In this document: positions 7,741 through 17,354 of the stretch, piece after piece | Layout: each line of letters begins with the position of its first letter | Numbering within the stretch: the stretch's first letter is position 1 | Source: Candidatus Methylobacter favarea | Lineage (GTDB): Bacteria; Pseudomonadota; Gammaproteobacteria; Methylococcales; Methylomonadaceae | Direction of reading: 5' to 3' | Assembly (NCBI RefSeq): GCF_902806695.1 | Contig: NZ_CADCXN010000041.1 | Coordinates: 1 to 64,000 of the forward strand | DNA: 64,000 bases | Position numbers and translations under genes: made by a program | The notes under the pieces: generated by a model | Seen by the model: the letters and a program-made list of their open reading frames with translations, nothing else | What the model was told of the DNA's origin: nothing | The model's database searches: none

Positions 7741-9154
7741 ATATGCCGGTTTCATTATAATTTTACTGTTCGGCATCGGATTGGGACTATGGATTGGACA
7801 ACAGCGGGTTGCGAAAACCCAGGCTAATGTGGGGTTAAATGAACGGAAACCGCTGTATTACCGTCATCCGATGAATCCCAAAATTACCTCGCCTACCCCA
7901 GCCAAGGATGAGATGGGCATGGATTACCTGCCGGTTTATGCGGAAGACCAGAATCTGCCGGAAGCTAAGCCGAAATCCGGCAGAATTCTGTATTACCGGC
8001 ATCCGATGGGGGCTCCGGATACCTCACCGGGGCCGAAAAAAGATGAGATGGGCATGGATTACGTGCCGGTTTATGAGACCGAACCGGAACCCTCCGGGCA
8101 AATCCGGATCAGCCCGGAAAAAATCCAGAAACTGGGCGTGACCACCGAAACCGTGGCAAAACGCACGCTGACTCGCAGCATTCGCGCGCTGGGCAGCATT
8201 CAGGCCGATGAGCGGCGCGTTCACGCCGTAACACTCAAGTTTGAAGGCTGGATTCAGCATTTGTATGTCAATGCCACCGGACAAGCCGTCAAACGCGGTC
8301 AGCCGCTGCTTGAGATTTACAGCCCGGAACTGGTGACTGCCCAGCAGGAATATCTGATCGCCCGGCAGGGAAAGCAAGCTCTGCGGCAGGCCAGCGCCCA
8401 GGCGCGTGGCACGGCCGAGCAGCTGGCCGAAAATGCCTTGCAGCGCCTGCATTATTGGGACATTGCCCCGGCACAGTTGCAGCATTTACAAACCCTGGAA
8501 AAGCCGCTGGATACCCTGCCGCTAACGGCCCCCGTCAACGGCGTCGTGCTGGAGAAACCGGCCGTGGAAGGCATGCGCTTCATGCCCGGCGAGCTGTTGT
8601 TCCGTATCGCCGATCTGAGCACGGTATGGCTGCTGGCCGATGTGTTCGAGCAGGATATCGGCGGAGTGCGTCAGGGCCAGGCCGTGCAGGTGCATATCGA
8701 CGCCTATCCGGAGCGGCTGTTCAGCGGCAAGGTCGACTTCATCTATCCGACGCTGGCAACGGCAACCCGGACGGTCCAAGTGCGCATCGAGCTGCCCAAC
8801 GACAAAGGTTTGCTTAAACCGGGACTGTACGGCAGCGTCGCGCTGGCCGCGCCCGCGGAAAAAGACGCGCGTTTGGCGGTTCCCGATTCGGCGGTCATTG
8901 ACAGCGGCACGCGCCGAATCGTGCTGCTGCAACGGAGCGAAGGCCGGTTCGAGCCGCACGCCGTCAAGCTGGGGCGGCAGGCCGACGGCTATCGGGAAGT
9001 ATTGGAAGGACTGGAAGCCGGTGATGAAGTCGTGACGCGCGCCAATTTCCTGATCGATGCCGAGAGTAATTTGAAATCGGCCCTGGATAGCTTTGGCGGC
9101 TACGATGCTGATGCCAGCCAGGCTGTGCCTGAAGCGCAACCCGGAGGCCGCTAG
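7733..9154 (+). CDS. cusB: RND efflux periplasmic adaptor, CusB type, with two HMBDs
   Basis: A 473-residue membrane-fusion protein linking the inner-membrane pump to the outer-membrane channel. An N-terminal membrane anchor (residues 5-22) is followed by two copies of the heavy-metal-binding domain. The copies are at about 42-69 and 86-114, each with YYRHPM, a KDEMGMDY core and PVY. Then come the barrel, lipoyl and alpha-hairpin parts of a CusB-type adaptor (RRVHAVTLKFEGWI, LPLTAPVNGVVLEKP, VWLLADVFEQDI). The Met, His and Asp content of the two modules suits Cu(I)/Ag(I) capture. Two copies in tandem, nearly identical at DNA level, point to recent internal duplication. The gene ends two bases before the pump gene. 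Confidence 0.9.
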   Translation: MIKYAGFIIILLFGIGLGLWIGQQRVAKTQANVGLNERKPLYYRHPMNPKITSPTPAKDEMGMDYLPVYAEDQNLPEAKPKSGRILYYRHPMGAPDTSPGPKKDEMGMDYVPVYETEPEPSGQIRISPEKIQKLGVTTETVAKRTLTRSIRALGSIQADERRVHAVTLKFEGWIQHLYVNATGQAVKRGQPLLEIYSPELVTAQQEYLIARQGKQALRQASAQARGTAEQLAENALQRLHYWDIAPAQLQHLQTLEKPLDTLPLTAPVNGVVLEKPAVEGMRFMPGELLFRIADLSTVWLLADVFEQDIGGVRQGQAVQVHIDAYPERLFSGKVDFIYPTLATATRTVQVRIELPNDKGLLKPGLYGSVALAAPAEKDARLAVPDSAVIDSGTRRIVLLQRSEGRFEPHAVKLGRQADGYREVLEGLEAGDEVVTRANFLIDAESNLKSALDSFGGYDADASQAVPEAQPGGR

Positions 9155-9156
9155 CT

Positions 9157-12100
9157 ATGTTGAACCATGTCATTGCCTGGTCCTTGCGCAATAGATTCCT
9201 GGTGCTGCTGGCAACGCTGGGCATTGTCATCGGCGGGATTTACGCGCTGGCGCTTATACCGCTGGATGCGCTGCCCGATCTGTCCGACGCGCAGGTGATC
9301 GTTTACACCGAATATCCAGGACAAGCGCCGCAAGTCGTCGAGGACCAGGTCACGTATCCTTTGACCACCGCCATGCTGGGCGTGCCGCGCTCCAAAGTCG
9401 TGCGCGGCTTTTCGTTCTTCGGCGCATCTTTCGTGTATGTCATTTTCGAGGACGGCGCCGATATTTACTGGGCGCGTTCGCGGGTTTTGGAATATCTCAA
9501 CTTTGCCGCAGGGCGCCTGCCGCGCGGCGTGACGCCGCAACTGGGACCGGATGCCACCGGCGTCGGCTGGGTTTACCAGTACGCACTGCTGGCGAAAAAC
9601 CAATCGCTGGCTGAACTGCGCACTCTGCAGGACTGGTTTGTGCGTTACCAATTGACCAAAACGCATGGAGTAGCCGAAGTCGCCGGCATCGGCGGCTTCG
9701 TGCAGCAGTATCAGGTCACGGCCGATCCGGGCAAGCTGCAAGCCTATGGCATTTCCTTGCGCACCTTGAGCGATGCCATCCGCAATAGCAACCGCGATGT
9801 CGGCGGCCGGGTTATCGAGCTCGCTGAAACCGAGTACATGGTGCGCGGACGCGGTTATCTGCGCGGTCAGGCGGATTTGGAACGGCTGGTATTGAAGACC
9901 AAAAACGGTATTCCGGTACTGGTGCGCGACGTGGCGCGCGTGGAACTGGTGCCCGATGAGCGGCGCGGTATCACCGAATGGAACGGCGAAGGCGAGGCGG
10001 TTTCCGGTATTGTGCTGGCGCGCTATGGCCAGAATGCGCTGGAGGTCATCGGCAATGCCAAAGACCGGCTGCGCGAAATCAGCGCCGGTTTGCCAAGCGG
10101 TGTCAGCGTGCAAACGGTATATGACCGCTCCGAGCTGATTTATCGCGCCATCGAGAATTTGCGCTATACCTTGCTGGAAGAAAGCGCCGTGGTCGCTGCA
10201 GTCTGCGTGCTGTTTCTGCTGCACATACGTAGCGCACTGGTGGCGATTCTGATGCTGCCCGTCGGCTTGGCTGTAGCCTTTATCGTCATGCAGGCGCTGG
10301 GCATGAATTCCAACATCATGAGCCTGGGCGGCATCGCCATCGCTATCGGCGCCATGGTCGATGCCGCCATCGTCATGATCGAGAATGCGCACAAGCATCT
10401 GGAGCGAGATGCCGGCCGCTTGCCGCGTTTCGAAATATTGCTCAATGCCTGCCGGGAAGTCGGCCCGCCGCTGTTTTTCAGCCTCGCTGTCATCACGGTT
10501 TCGTTCCTGCCGGTGTTTGCGCTGGAAGCACAGGAAGGCCGCCTGTTCCATCCCCTGGCCTATACCAAGACGTTCGCAATGGCCGGCGCGGCGCTGCTGT
10601 CGATAACTTTGGTTCCGGTGCTGATGTCACTGTTTGTACGCGGGAAAATCCTGCCCGAGCAACGCAATCCCATCAACCGCGTCCTGATCCGGTTTTATCG
10701 CCCGGTCATCGCCGTGGTCATGCGCTACAAAAAACTGACGCTCGCTTTCGCGCTGCTGATGCTGGCGGCATCCTGGTACCCGGCTTCTCATCTGGGCGGT
10801 GAATTCATGCCGACGCTGAATGAAGGCACGCTGCTGTTCATGCCGTTGACCTTGCCGGGCCTGTCTCCGACCAAAGCGGCCGAATTGCTGCAAACCCAGG
10901 ACCGCATTATTAAAAGCTTTCCCGAAGTCGAATCGGTGTTCGGCAAAGCCGGGCGCGCATTGACTGCCACCGACCCGGCGCCGCTGGAGATGTCGGAAAC
11001 ATTAGTCAACCTCAAGCCGGAATCCGCCTGGCGGCCCGGACAGACGGTCGACAAGCTCATAGCCGCTTTGGATCAGGCGCTGCAAATTCCCGGCGTCAGC
11101 AACTCCTGGACGATGCCGATTAAAAACCGCATTGACATGCTGGCGACCGGCATCCGCACGCCTATCGGCATTAAGCTGTTCGGCAAGGATCTGGGAGAAA
11201 TGGAACGCCTGGCGCAGCAGATCGAACAGGCCGTCAAAAACGTTCCCGGCACCACCAGCGCTTATGCCGAACGCCTCACTGGCGGCTTTTATCTGAACAT
11301 CACGCCGGACTACGAAGCGCTGGCGCGTTATGGGCTTTTAATCGGCGATGTGCAGGACATTATTGCCACCGCCATCGGCGGCGAGACCGTGACCACGATG
11401 CTGGAAGGACGCGAACGTTTCGCCGTCATCGTCCGCTATCCGCGTGAACTGCGCGACAGTCCGCAAGCCATTGCCGCGCAGGTGCTCGTTCCGGTGTCCG
11501 GCGGAGCGATGATTCCTTTGGGACAACTGGCACAACTGAGCCTGGATCAAGGCCCTTCGGGTATACGTACCGAAAACGCTTTGTTGTCCGCTTATATCTA
11601 TGTCGACATGCGCGGACGCGACATCGACCGTTATGTAAAGGACGCCAAACAAGCGGTGCAGCAATCGGTCAAGTTCCCTGGCGGCTATTATATTACCTGG
11701 AGCGGCCAGTTCGAGTATATGGAGCGGGCCAAACAGCGATTGCAACGGGTCGTGCCGCTCACCTTGGGCATTATCTTCGTTTTGCTTTATCTCAACTTCG
11801 GCCGCCTGACCGAAACGCTCATCGTTATGCTGTCCGTGCCGTTTGCGCTGGTCGGCGGCGTCTGGCTGTTGTGGTTTCTGGATTATAACGTCAGCGTGGC
11901 GGTCGGCGTCGGCTTCATCGCCCTGGCGGGAGTTGCTGCTGAAACCGGCGTCGTGATGCTGGTTTACCTGGATCAGGCTTACCGGGAAAAGCAGCGCCAG
12001 TGCGTCGAAGAAAAGCGCCCTTTCACCGAGACCGATCTTTACGCCGCGCTGATGGCCGGCGCGGCGGAACGTTTGCGGCCGAAACTAATGACTGTCACTG

Positions 12101-12270
12101 CGATTATGGCAGGATTATTGCCTATCCTGTGGAGCACCGGCACCGGCTCGGAAGTCATGCGCCGCATCGCCGCGCCGATGGTGGGCGGCATGGTGTCGTC
12201 AACGCTGTTGACCTTGATTGTCATACCGGCGCTTTATGCCCTGTGCAAGCGCCATTCCATCATCAAATAA
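9157..12270 (+). CDS. cusA: Heavy-metal efflux RND pump, CusA type
   Basis: A 1037-residue proton-driven inner-membrane pump of the HME-RND family. The N-terminal part has the family block ALPDLSDAQVIVYTEYPGQ. The proton-relay helix 4 reads AIGAMVDAAIVMIENAHK with Asp402, the CusA pattern and not the DFGxxxD...E pattern of the divalent-cation CzcA pumps. Near the C-terminus, GVAAETGVVMLVYL and APMVGGMVSSTLLTLIVIPA are also CusA-like. The likely substrate is therefore Cu(I) or Ag(I), by family inference. It is the last gene of the three-gene pump operon. A relic of a different CusA C-terminus lies 6 kb downstream. Confidence 0.92.
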   Translation: MLNHVIAWSLRNRFLVLLATLGIVIGGIYALALIPLDALPDLSDAQVIVYTEYPGQAPQVVEDQVTYPLTTAMLGVPRSKVVRGFSFFGASFVYVIFEDGADIYWARSRVLEYLNFAAGRLPRGVTPQLGPDATGVGWVYQYALLAKNQSLAELRTLQDWFVRYQLTKTHGVAEVAGIGGFVQQYQVTADPGKLQAYGISLRTLSDAIRNSNRDVGGRVIELAETEYMVRGRGYLRGQADLERLVLKTKNGIPVLVRDVARVELVPDERRGITEWNGEGEAVSGIVLARYGQNALEVIGNAKDRLREISAGLPSGVSVQTVYDRSELIYRAIENLRYTLLEESAVVAAVCVLFLLHIRSALVAILMLPVGLAVAFIVMQALGMNSNIMSLGGIAIAIGAMVDAAIVMIENAHKHLERDAGRLPRFEILLNACREVGPPLFFSLAVITVSFLPVFALEAQEGRLFHPLAYTKTFAMAGAALLSITLVPVLMSLFVRGKILPEQRNPINRVLIRFYRPVIAVVMRYKKLTLAFALLMLAASWYPASHLGGEFMPTLNEGTLLFMPLTLPGLSPTKAAELLQTQDRIIKSFPEVESVFGKAGRALTATDPAPLEMSETLVNLKPESAWRPGQTVDKLIAALDQALQIPGVSNSWTMPIKNRIDMLATGIRTPIGIKLFGKDLGEMERLAQQIEQAVKNVPGTTSAYAERLTGGFYLNITPDYEALARYGLLIGDVQDIIATAIGGETVTTMLEGRERFAVIVRYPRELRDSPQAIAAQVLVPVSGGAMIPLGQLAQLSLDQGPSGIRTENALLSAYIYVDMRGRDIDRYVKDAKQAVQQSVKFPGGYYITWSGQFEYMERAKQRLQRVVPLTLGIIFVLLYLNFGRLTETLIVMLSVPFALVGGVWLLWFLDYNVSVAVGVGFIALAGVAAETGVVMLVYLDQAYREKQRQCVEEKRPFTETDLYAALMAGAAERLRPKLMTVTAIMAGLLPILWSTGTGSEVMRRIAAPMVGGMVSSTLLTLIVIPALYALCKRHSIIK

Positions 12271-12347
12271 TCCCGAAAATTGAACGCTATATTAACAATG
12301 TGAAAGACAATGTCATTCTGGCTATTGAATGGCTCTGGAGAAAAGCC

Positions 12348-12497
12348 ATGAAAACTAAAAAACCTGTTGTTATAGTAATCACACTTTTATTGCTTACTGT
12401 TTCTGCGTGCGCATCAAGTACTAAGGTATATAAAAATGGCTACCAGTCACATCCTGGCAGTCGTGGTCACCCCTGGGACAAGGGACGCTCATATTAA
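12348..12497 (+). CDS. Very small lipoprotein
   Basis: A 49-residue predicted lipoprotein: basic N-terminus MKTKK, hydrophobic core and a lipobox ending in SAC near residue 20, leaving a mature peptide of about 29 residues rich in Tyr, His, Gly and Arg. The ATG follows CTGGAGAAAAGCC, a good ribosome binding site. The same leader pattern stands before the next lipoprotein gene, suggesting a duplicated translation start. It lies 77 bases after cusA and may belong to the same transcript. Function unknown. Confidence 0.6.
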   Translation: MKTKKPVVIVITLLLLTVSACASSTKVYKNGYQSHPGSRGHPWDKGRSY

Positions 12498-12656
12498 ATA
12501 ATAGTCATGCAGGTTGGGCTTATAGACACGGCATCTGCTAGACTTCATTCTTTCGACAACAAGCTATAAAGGAGGTAAAACTGAACGATATGCTAATATT
12601 TTAGAAACAATAGAAACAATGTCTTTTTAATAATTGTATTACTCTGGAGAAAACCC

Positions 12657-12995
12657 ATGAAGACCAAATCATTGATTATCCTGCTTTTAGCCTTTGGCTT
12701 ACTGTCCGCCTGCGGCGAGATGAACCCGCATCCGATGGATATGAATCAAGCCTTGCAAAACGCACAAACCAAAGCTGATCATGAGGCGCTGGCGAAACAC
12801 TATGAGGATGTAGCGCAAGAAATGCGGCTTAAGGCTGAGGAGCACAAGAAGCTCCTGAAGCAGTACGAGCGCGAGCCGTGGTTGATGGGCAGGCAGTCAA
12901 CTGACTTCGGCGTCCATTGCCAAAGGCTGATTGATGTCTATGAAAAAGCCGCCGAGGAGAACCTGGAAATGGCGAAGATGCATCGTCAGATGTAA
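12657..12995 (+). CDS. Helical lipoprotein of unknown function
   Basis: A 112-residue lipoprotein with a signal sequence ending in LLSACG (lipobox Cys about residue 19). After a short His/Met/Pro segment (MNPHPMDMN) the rest is predicted helical and highly charged (ALAKHYEDVAQEMRLKAEEH), ending in a second helix with Met and His (NLEMAKMHRQM). The RBS is CTGGAGAAAACCC. Similar small helical lipoproteins occur near metal pumps, but no function is established from sequence. One Cys lies in the mature part (FGVHCQRLID). Position after the CusCBA operon suggests a metal-stress link, by inference. Confidence 0.65.
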   Translation: MKTKSLIILLLAFGLLSACGEMNPHPMDMNQALQNAQTKADHEALAKHYEDVAQEMRLKAEEHKKLLKQYEREPWLMGRQSTDFGVHCQRLIDVYEKAAEENLEMAKMHRQM

Positions 12996-13324
12996 ACAGT
13001 CATGCAAGCGCAGGGGATGAAAATGCTCATCCCCTCGCAATGATAGGTAAAGTAAACGCTTACCCTTTATTTGAATCAGTCGGAAGAGCTCTGGGGCTTG
13101 GCTCGAGAGCTGTATTTTCAGGATCAGCGCTATTAAAGCGAAGAGATATAGCCTCTGGCCATCGCCGTTAACTGCAGGCAGTGCTATTCAGGATGGTTAT
13201 GCGCTATGCTCCGTTATTCAAGCATTTAATGCGCGCTGTATATGCCAAAAGCCAGCATTGGCGGTCCTAAAGCGTTCGGGTTTAGTTTCGATTCCTAATA
13301 TCAAGAGCAAAAGAATCTCCACTT
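12996..13324. other. Intergenic region between lipoprotein and P-type ATPase
   Basis: About 330 bases with no coding sequence recognised. Near its left end is a strong stem-loop (listed separately). The rest should contain the ATPase promoter, but no clear -35/-10 pair was found. Confidence 0.4.
13012..13035 (+). terminator. Stem-loop after the lipoprotein gene
   Basis: AGGGGATGA (13012-13020) pairs perfectly with TCATCCCCT (13027-13035) around a 6-base loop, 16 bases after the lipoprotein stop. There is no T-run after the stem, so it may be a Rho-dependent end or an mRNA-stabilising hairpin rather than a classical terminator. Confidence 0.5.
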
Positions 13325-16027
13325 ATGAACACATGGCACAACACCTCGATTACCGAAGCCGCAAGCCTTCTTGCTAGCGATGTGGAGCAGGGGCTTTCGG
13401 CCAATGAAGCGAAAAACCGGCTTGCCCGGTATGGGCCAAATAAACTGCGCAAGGGCAAGCGATTTTCGGCCCTGATCATTTTTGTAAGCCAGTTTAAAAG
13501 TCTGGTTATCTGGGTGCTGATTGGCGCAGCGGCGGTTTCCGCCGCGCTGGGCGAAACCGTAGACGGCATCGCCATCATTGCCATCGTAATCCTGAATGCG
13601 GTTATCGGCTTCTTTCAGGAGTATCGCGCCGAAAAGGCGGCGGCCGCATTGGCACGCCTGGCAGCGCCCCATTGCCGCGTGGTGCGTGACGGCCATAGCG
13701 CCGTAGTCGCCGCCTCTGAAATTGTTCCGGGCGATATTCTGTTGCTCGAAGGCGGGGATCTGATCGCTGCGGACGCTCGGCTGATCCAGGTATCGGTTCT
13801 TCGCATCAACGAAGCGCCGCTCACCGGAGAATCGCAAGCCGTAGGCAAGTTCACCGACAGCTTGCCATCTGAAACGCCGCTGGCGGAGCGGAACAATATG
13901 GTCTTTCTCGGCACCAGCGTGACAGCAGGCACCGGTCGCGCCTTGGTGGTGAATACCGGAATGGAGACGGAACTCGGCCATATCGCCAAACTTCTGGACA
14001 CCGCCGAAAGCGGAGAAACCCCGCTGCAACGTCAGCTTAACCGGGTAGCGCGCTTATTGTTGTGGGCCTGTCTCGGCATCATCGTGATGATTTTCAGCCT
14101 CGGATTGCTGCGAGGAATTGCGCCGTTTGAGCTTTTCATGAGCGCGGTAAGTCTTGCGGTAGCCGCCATTCCGGAAGGTCTGCCGGCAGTGGTGACTGTC
14201 GCGCTCTCGTTGGGTGTGCAGCGCATGGTACAGCGTCATGCCCTGGTGCGGCGCCTGGCCTCGGTTGAAACGCTAGGGCGAGCTCAGGTTATCTGTACCG
14301 ACAAGACCGGCACGCTGACGATGGGTGAAATGACGGCCCGCAAGTTGATTACCTCGGAAAACTTATATCGAGTCACCGGCGAAGGTTATGCCACGGAAGG
14401 CGCTTTCTTTTCCGGCACCGAGGAAAGCCTGCCGTCAAAAAGCCCGGAACTCCTGGCTTTGCTGCGTTCATCGGCCGCCTGTAATGATGCCGAATTGACC
14501 TTAATAGATGACCGTCCAGGAATAGTGGGCGATCCCACCGAGGGGGCGCTGCTGGTGGCCGCAGCAAAAGGCGGCATTCGCCGTGGGGCCATTGAGACTG
14601 AAATGCCGCGCCTGGCTGCCGTACCTTTCGATTCCGACCGCAAACGCATGACAGTCATCCGTCGTCGGGAAAACCAACTCTGGGCATTTGTCAAAGGCGC
14701 ACCCGAAGTTATTCTCCACCGTTGCACCCTGATTCGTACCGGCCAGGGCGTAAGGGAACTGACTGAAAGCGACCGCAGCCGGCTGCTCCAGGCTAATACC
14801 TTAATGGCACATGATGCCCTGCGCGTGCTGGCAGTCGCTGAGCGCTCCCTGGCTGGCTTCAGTTTCGAAGAAGGCGGGGTGATAAACGACAACGAGATTG
14901 AGCAGGAGCTTATCCTTTTGGGGCTAGTAGGCTTGCAGGATCCGCCTCGTAACGAGGCGAAGGAAGCCGTGGTCAAGTGCAAGCGGGCCGACATCAAAAC
15001 CGTTATGATCACCGGGGATCATCCCGATACGGCGCGGGCCATAGCCCATGAATTGGGCATGCTGGGCAAAGGCGAAGAAGTTCTCGCAGGCGCCGAGATT
15101 GACCGCCTGGATAACGAAGCGCTGAAGGCGCGTGTAGCACAGGTCTCGGTTTATGCGCGGGTTACCGCCGAGCACAAGCTCCGCATTGTCAGCGCCTGGA
15201 AAGCGCGGGACGCAGTCGTGGCGATGACCGGGGACGGGGTTAATGATGCGCCTGCGATCAAGGAATCCTCCATCGGCATCGCTATGGGCATTACCGGCAC
15301 CGAGGTGACCAAGGAGGCTGCCGACATCATTATCACCGATGACAATTTTGCCTCCATTGTCGCTGCCGTTGAAGAAGGGAGGGGCATTTATGACAATATC
15401 GCCAAAACTTTGGCCTATTTGCTGAGCGGCAATACCGGTGAATTGATCGTAATGCTGAGCGCGGTCCTTCTGGGCTGGCCGCTGCCGCTTCTACCGCTGC
15501 ATCTTCTGTGGATCAACCTGGTGACAGACGGCTTGCCTGCGCTAGCCCTTGCGACTGATCCGATCGACCCCGGCGTATTGAATCGCCCGCCGCGGCGTTC
15601 CCAGGAGGCGCTATTCAACCGGGAGTTCCTCACGCTAACTCTGTTCACCGGCTTATTGACCGCCGGCGTCACGCTTGGCGTGTTCGCCTATGAACTCTAT
15701 ATCGACAACAGCCTTGAACAAGCCCGCGATGCCGCCTTTACCACTCTGGTGATCGCCGAACTGCTGCGCGCCTTCGGCGCACGGAGCGAGCAGCGCACTA
15801 TATGGCAGATCGGCCTGTTTTCCAACATGCGCTTGTTTCTGATTGTGGCAGTGAGCTTTGCCTTGCAGTTGGCGATACATCATGTCCCCATGCTGCAAAC
15901 GCTGTTTCAGATCGAGCCGGTGTCGCAAAATCAGTACGCGGCCTGGATCGGGGCCGGATTCATACCGCTAATTGTCCTGGAACTGAGAAAAGTCATCCGC
16001 CGTCCCCATAAGGAAGGCTTGAAATAA
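13325..16027 (+). CDS. P-type cation ATPase, Ca2+-type (P2)
   Basis: A 900-residue ion-pumping ATPase. An N-terminal cation-ATPase domain (residues 1-70) is followed by the actuator motif TGES, the phosphorylation motif DKTGT with Asp326, and the hinge MTGDGVNDAP. Membrane helix 4 has AAIPEGLP, helix 5 SGNTGE and helix 6 NLVTDGLPALAL. These are the positions that in SERCA-type pumps supply both Ca2+ sites (Glu in PEGL, Asn/Glu in NxGE, Asn/Thr/Asp in NLVTD), so a Ca2+-type pump is the best call. Mn2+ or another cation remains possible. The ribosome binding site is weak. The first 45 bases have a decayed second copy at 17948. Confidence 0.88.
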   Translation: MNTWHNTSITEAASLLASDVEQGLSANEAKNRLARYGPNKLRKGKRFSALIIFVSQFKSLVIWVLIGAAAVSAALGETVDGIAIIAIVILNAVIGFFQEYRAEKAAAALARLAAPHCRVVRDGHSAVVAASEIVPGDILLLEGGDLIAADARLIQVSVLRINEAPLTGESQAVGKFTDSLPSETPLAERNNMVFLGTSVTAGTGRALVVNTGMETELGHIAKLLDTAESGETPLQRQLNRVARLLLWACLGIIVMIFSLGLLRGIAPFELFMSAVSLAVAAIPEGLPAVVTVALSLGVQRMVQRHALVRRLASVETLGRAQVICTDKTGTLTMGEMTARKLITSENLYRVTGEGYATEGAFFSGTEESLPSKSPELLALLRSSAACNDAELTLIDDRPGIVGDPTEGALLVAAAKGGIRRGAIETEMPRLAAVPFDSDRKRMTVIRRRENQLWAFVKGAPEVILHRCTLIRTGQGVRELTESDRSRLLQANTLMAHDALRVLAVAERSLAGFSFEEGGVINDNEIEQELILLGLVGLQDPPRNEAKEAVVKCKRADIKTVMITGDHPDTARAIAHELGMLGKGEEVLAGAEIDRLDNEALKARVAQVSVYARVTAEHKLRIVSAWKARDAVVAMTGDGVNDAPAIKESSIGIAMGITGTEVTKEAADIIITDDNFASIVAAVEEGRGIYDNIAKTLAYLLSGNTGELIVMLSAVLLGWPLPLLPLHLLWINLVTDGLPALALATDPIDPGVLNRPPRRSQEALFNREFLTLTLFTGLLTAGVTLGVFAYELYIDNSLEQARDAAFTTLVIAELLRAFGARSEQRTIWQIGLFSNMRLFLIVAVSFALQLAIHHVPMLQTLFQIEPVSQNQYAAWIGAGFIPLIVLELRKVIRRPHKEGLK

Positions 16028-16159
16028 AAATGAAGCTTCAGGCAAACACCCAATCCTGTGCTTTGAAACGGCGCAGGCAGGCAGAACAAGCGGTCGAGCG
16101 CGGTAATTCAAACCGCAACAGTTGTTAAATATTACTTAACGCGAGAGGTAATAACGGTT

Positions 16160-17209
16160 ATGAACTGGAAAGAAAGAATGCGCCAACCCGGCGTTTTAGC
16201 AACGCTTGGTGCAGCGTTGCTGTTCGGGGCAGGTACGCCGTTGGCGAAAATGCTGCTGAACAGTGTCAGTCCCTGGTTGCTGGCAGGATTGCTTTATCTT
16301 GGCTCTGGTATTGGCCTTACGCTCTATCGCCGCTTGAGGCGCAGCGCATCCGTGAGGCTAACGCGCTCTGACAGACTGTGGCTCGTTGGGGCAATAATCG
16401 CAGGCGGCATCATCGGGCCTGTGCTGTTAATGCTGGGACTGAGCGGCATGCCGGCATCAGGCGCATCGCTGCTGCTGAACGCCGAAGGCGTGTTCACTGC
16501 GCTGTTGGCATGGTTCGTCTTCAAGGAAAATTTCGATCGCCGTATTGCCTTGGGCATGGCCGCCATCGTGGCCGGTGCAATCGTCTTGAGCTGGCCGGGC
16601 GAGGTCAGCTTCGCAGGTCTTTGGCCAGCTCTGTCCGTGCTTGGCGCATGTTTCGCGTGGGCTCTCGACAACAATCTGACCCAAAAAGTATCGCTGTCAG
16701 ATGCAACCTGGATCGCCTCTATCAAGGGAGTGGTCGCTGGTTCGGTTAATCTGATTCTGGCATTCGCCCTGGGCGCTACATGGCCTCCTGTGTTAAATCT
16801 GGCCGGGGCGATTGTTATGGGCTTTTTTGCCTACGGCGTCAGTCTGGTGCTGTTCGTCGTCGGTTTACGCCACCTTGGCACGGCGCGAACCGGCGCTTAC
16901 TTTTCAGTCGCACCGTTCTTCGGCGCGGTATTGGCAATCGCGCTGGGTGAAACTCTGACCTTGCCTCTGCTAGCTGCCGGGGCGTTGATGGCGCTTGGGG
17001 TCTGGCTGCACCTTACCGAACGGCATGGACACGAACACTTGCATGAGGCGCTGGAACATGAGCACGAGCACAAACACGACGAACATCATCAGCACGCCCA
17101 TGACGCCCCTGTCGAGCCTGGCGCCAGGCACAGCCACCGGCATCGACATGACGCCCTGACCCACACGCATGCACACTTCCCGGATGCCCACCACCGCCAC
17201 AGCCACTGA
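16160..17209 (+). CDS. EamA/DMT permease with long His-rich C-terminal tail
   Basis: A 349-residue drug/metabolite-transporter-superfamily permease. About ten hydrophobic helices occupy residues 10-285 in two EamA repeats ([19 protein letters not shown] in the first; [18 protein letters not shown] in the second). After the last helix comes a hydrophilic tail of about 60 residues with His at roughly every second or third position ([34 protein letters not shown]). Such tails bind Zn, Ni, Co or Cu in other transporters, which suggests metal sensing or export. The substrate is not known. It lies 132 bases after the ATPase. Confidence 0.8.
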   Translation: MNWKERMRQPGVLATLGAALLFGAGTPLAKMLLNSVSPWLLAGLLYLGSGIGLTLYRRLRRSASVRLTRSDRLWLVGAIIAGGIIGPVLLMLGLSGMPASGASLLLNAEGVFTALLAWFVFKENFDRRIALGMAAIVAGAIVLSWPGEVSFAGLWPALSVLGACFAWALDNNLTQKVSLSDATWIASIKGVVAGSVNLILAFALGATWPPVLNLAGAIVMGFFAYGVSLVLFVVGLRHLGTARTGAYFSVAPFFGAVLAIALGETLTLPLLAAGALMALGVWLHLTERHGHEHLHEALEHEHEHKHDEHHQHAHDAPVEPGARHSHRHRHDALTHTHAHFPDAHHRHSH

Positions 17210-17354
17210 GCGGCGCCTATTGCGGGGTCTATGTGGCAACCGCTCTGGTCTGGTTGCGAGTGGTAGACGGCGTGAAGCTGTCTGCCTTGGCCGAACCGTT
17301 GCCCGTACTGTCTTCGGATGAGTCCGGATGTTTAAACTCTGCCTGGATTATGAT

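Noticed and set aside
9151-10551. Long minus-strand open frame of 466 codons opposite cusA
   Set aside because: It is the antisense shadow of the GC-rich pump gene; composition (His, Gln, Arg-rich, no domain) is typical of a shadow and the plus-strand gene is certain.
12000-12497. One long plus-strand frame joining the cusA end to the small lipoprotein
   Set aside because: The part before 12348 lies in another frame of cusA; the lipoprotein has its own ribosome binding site and signal peptide at 12348.
14386-15012. Minus-strand open frame of 208 codons opposite the P-type ATPase
   Set aside because: Ser/Arg-rich shadow of a clearly real ATPase with all motifs intact.
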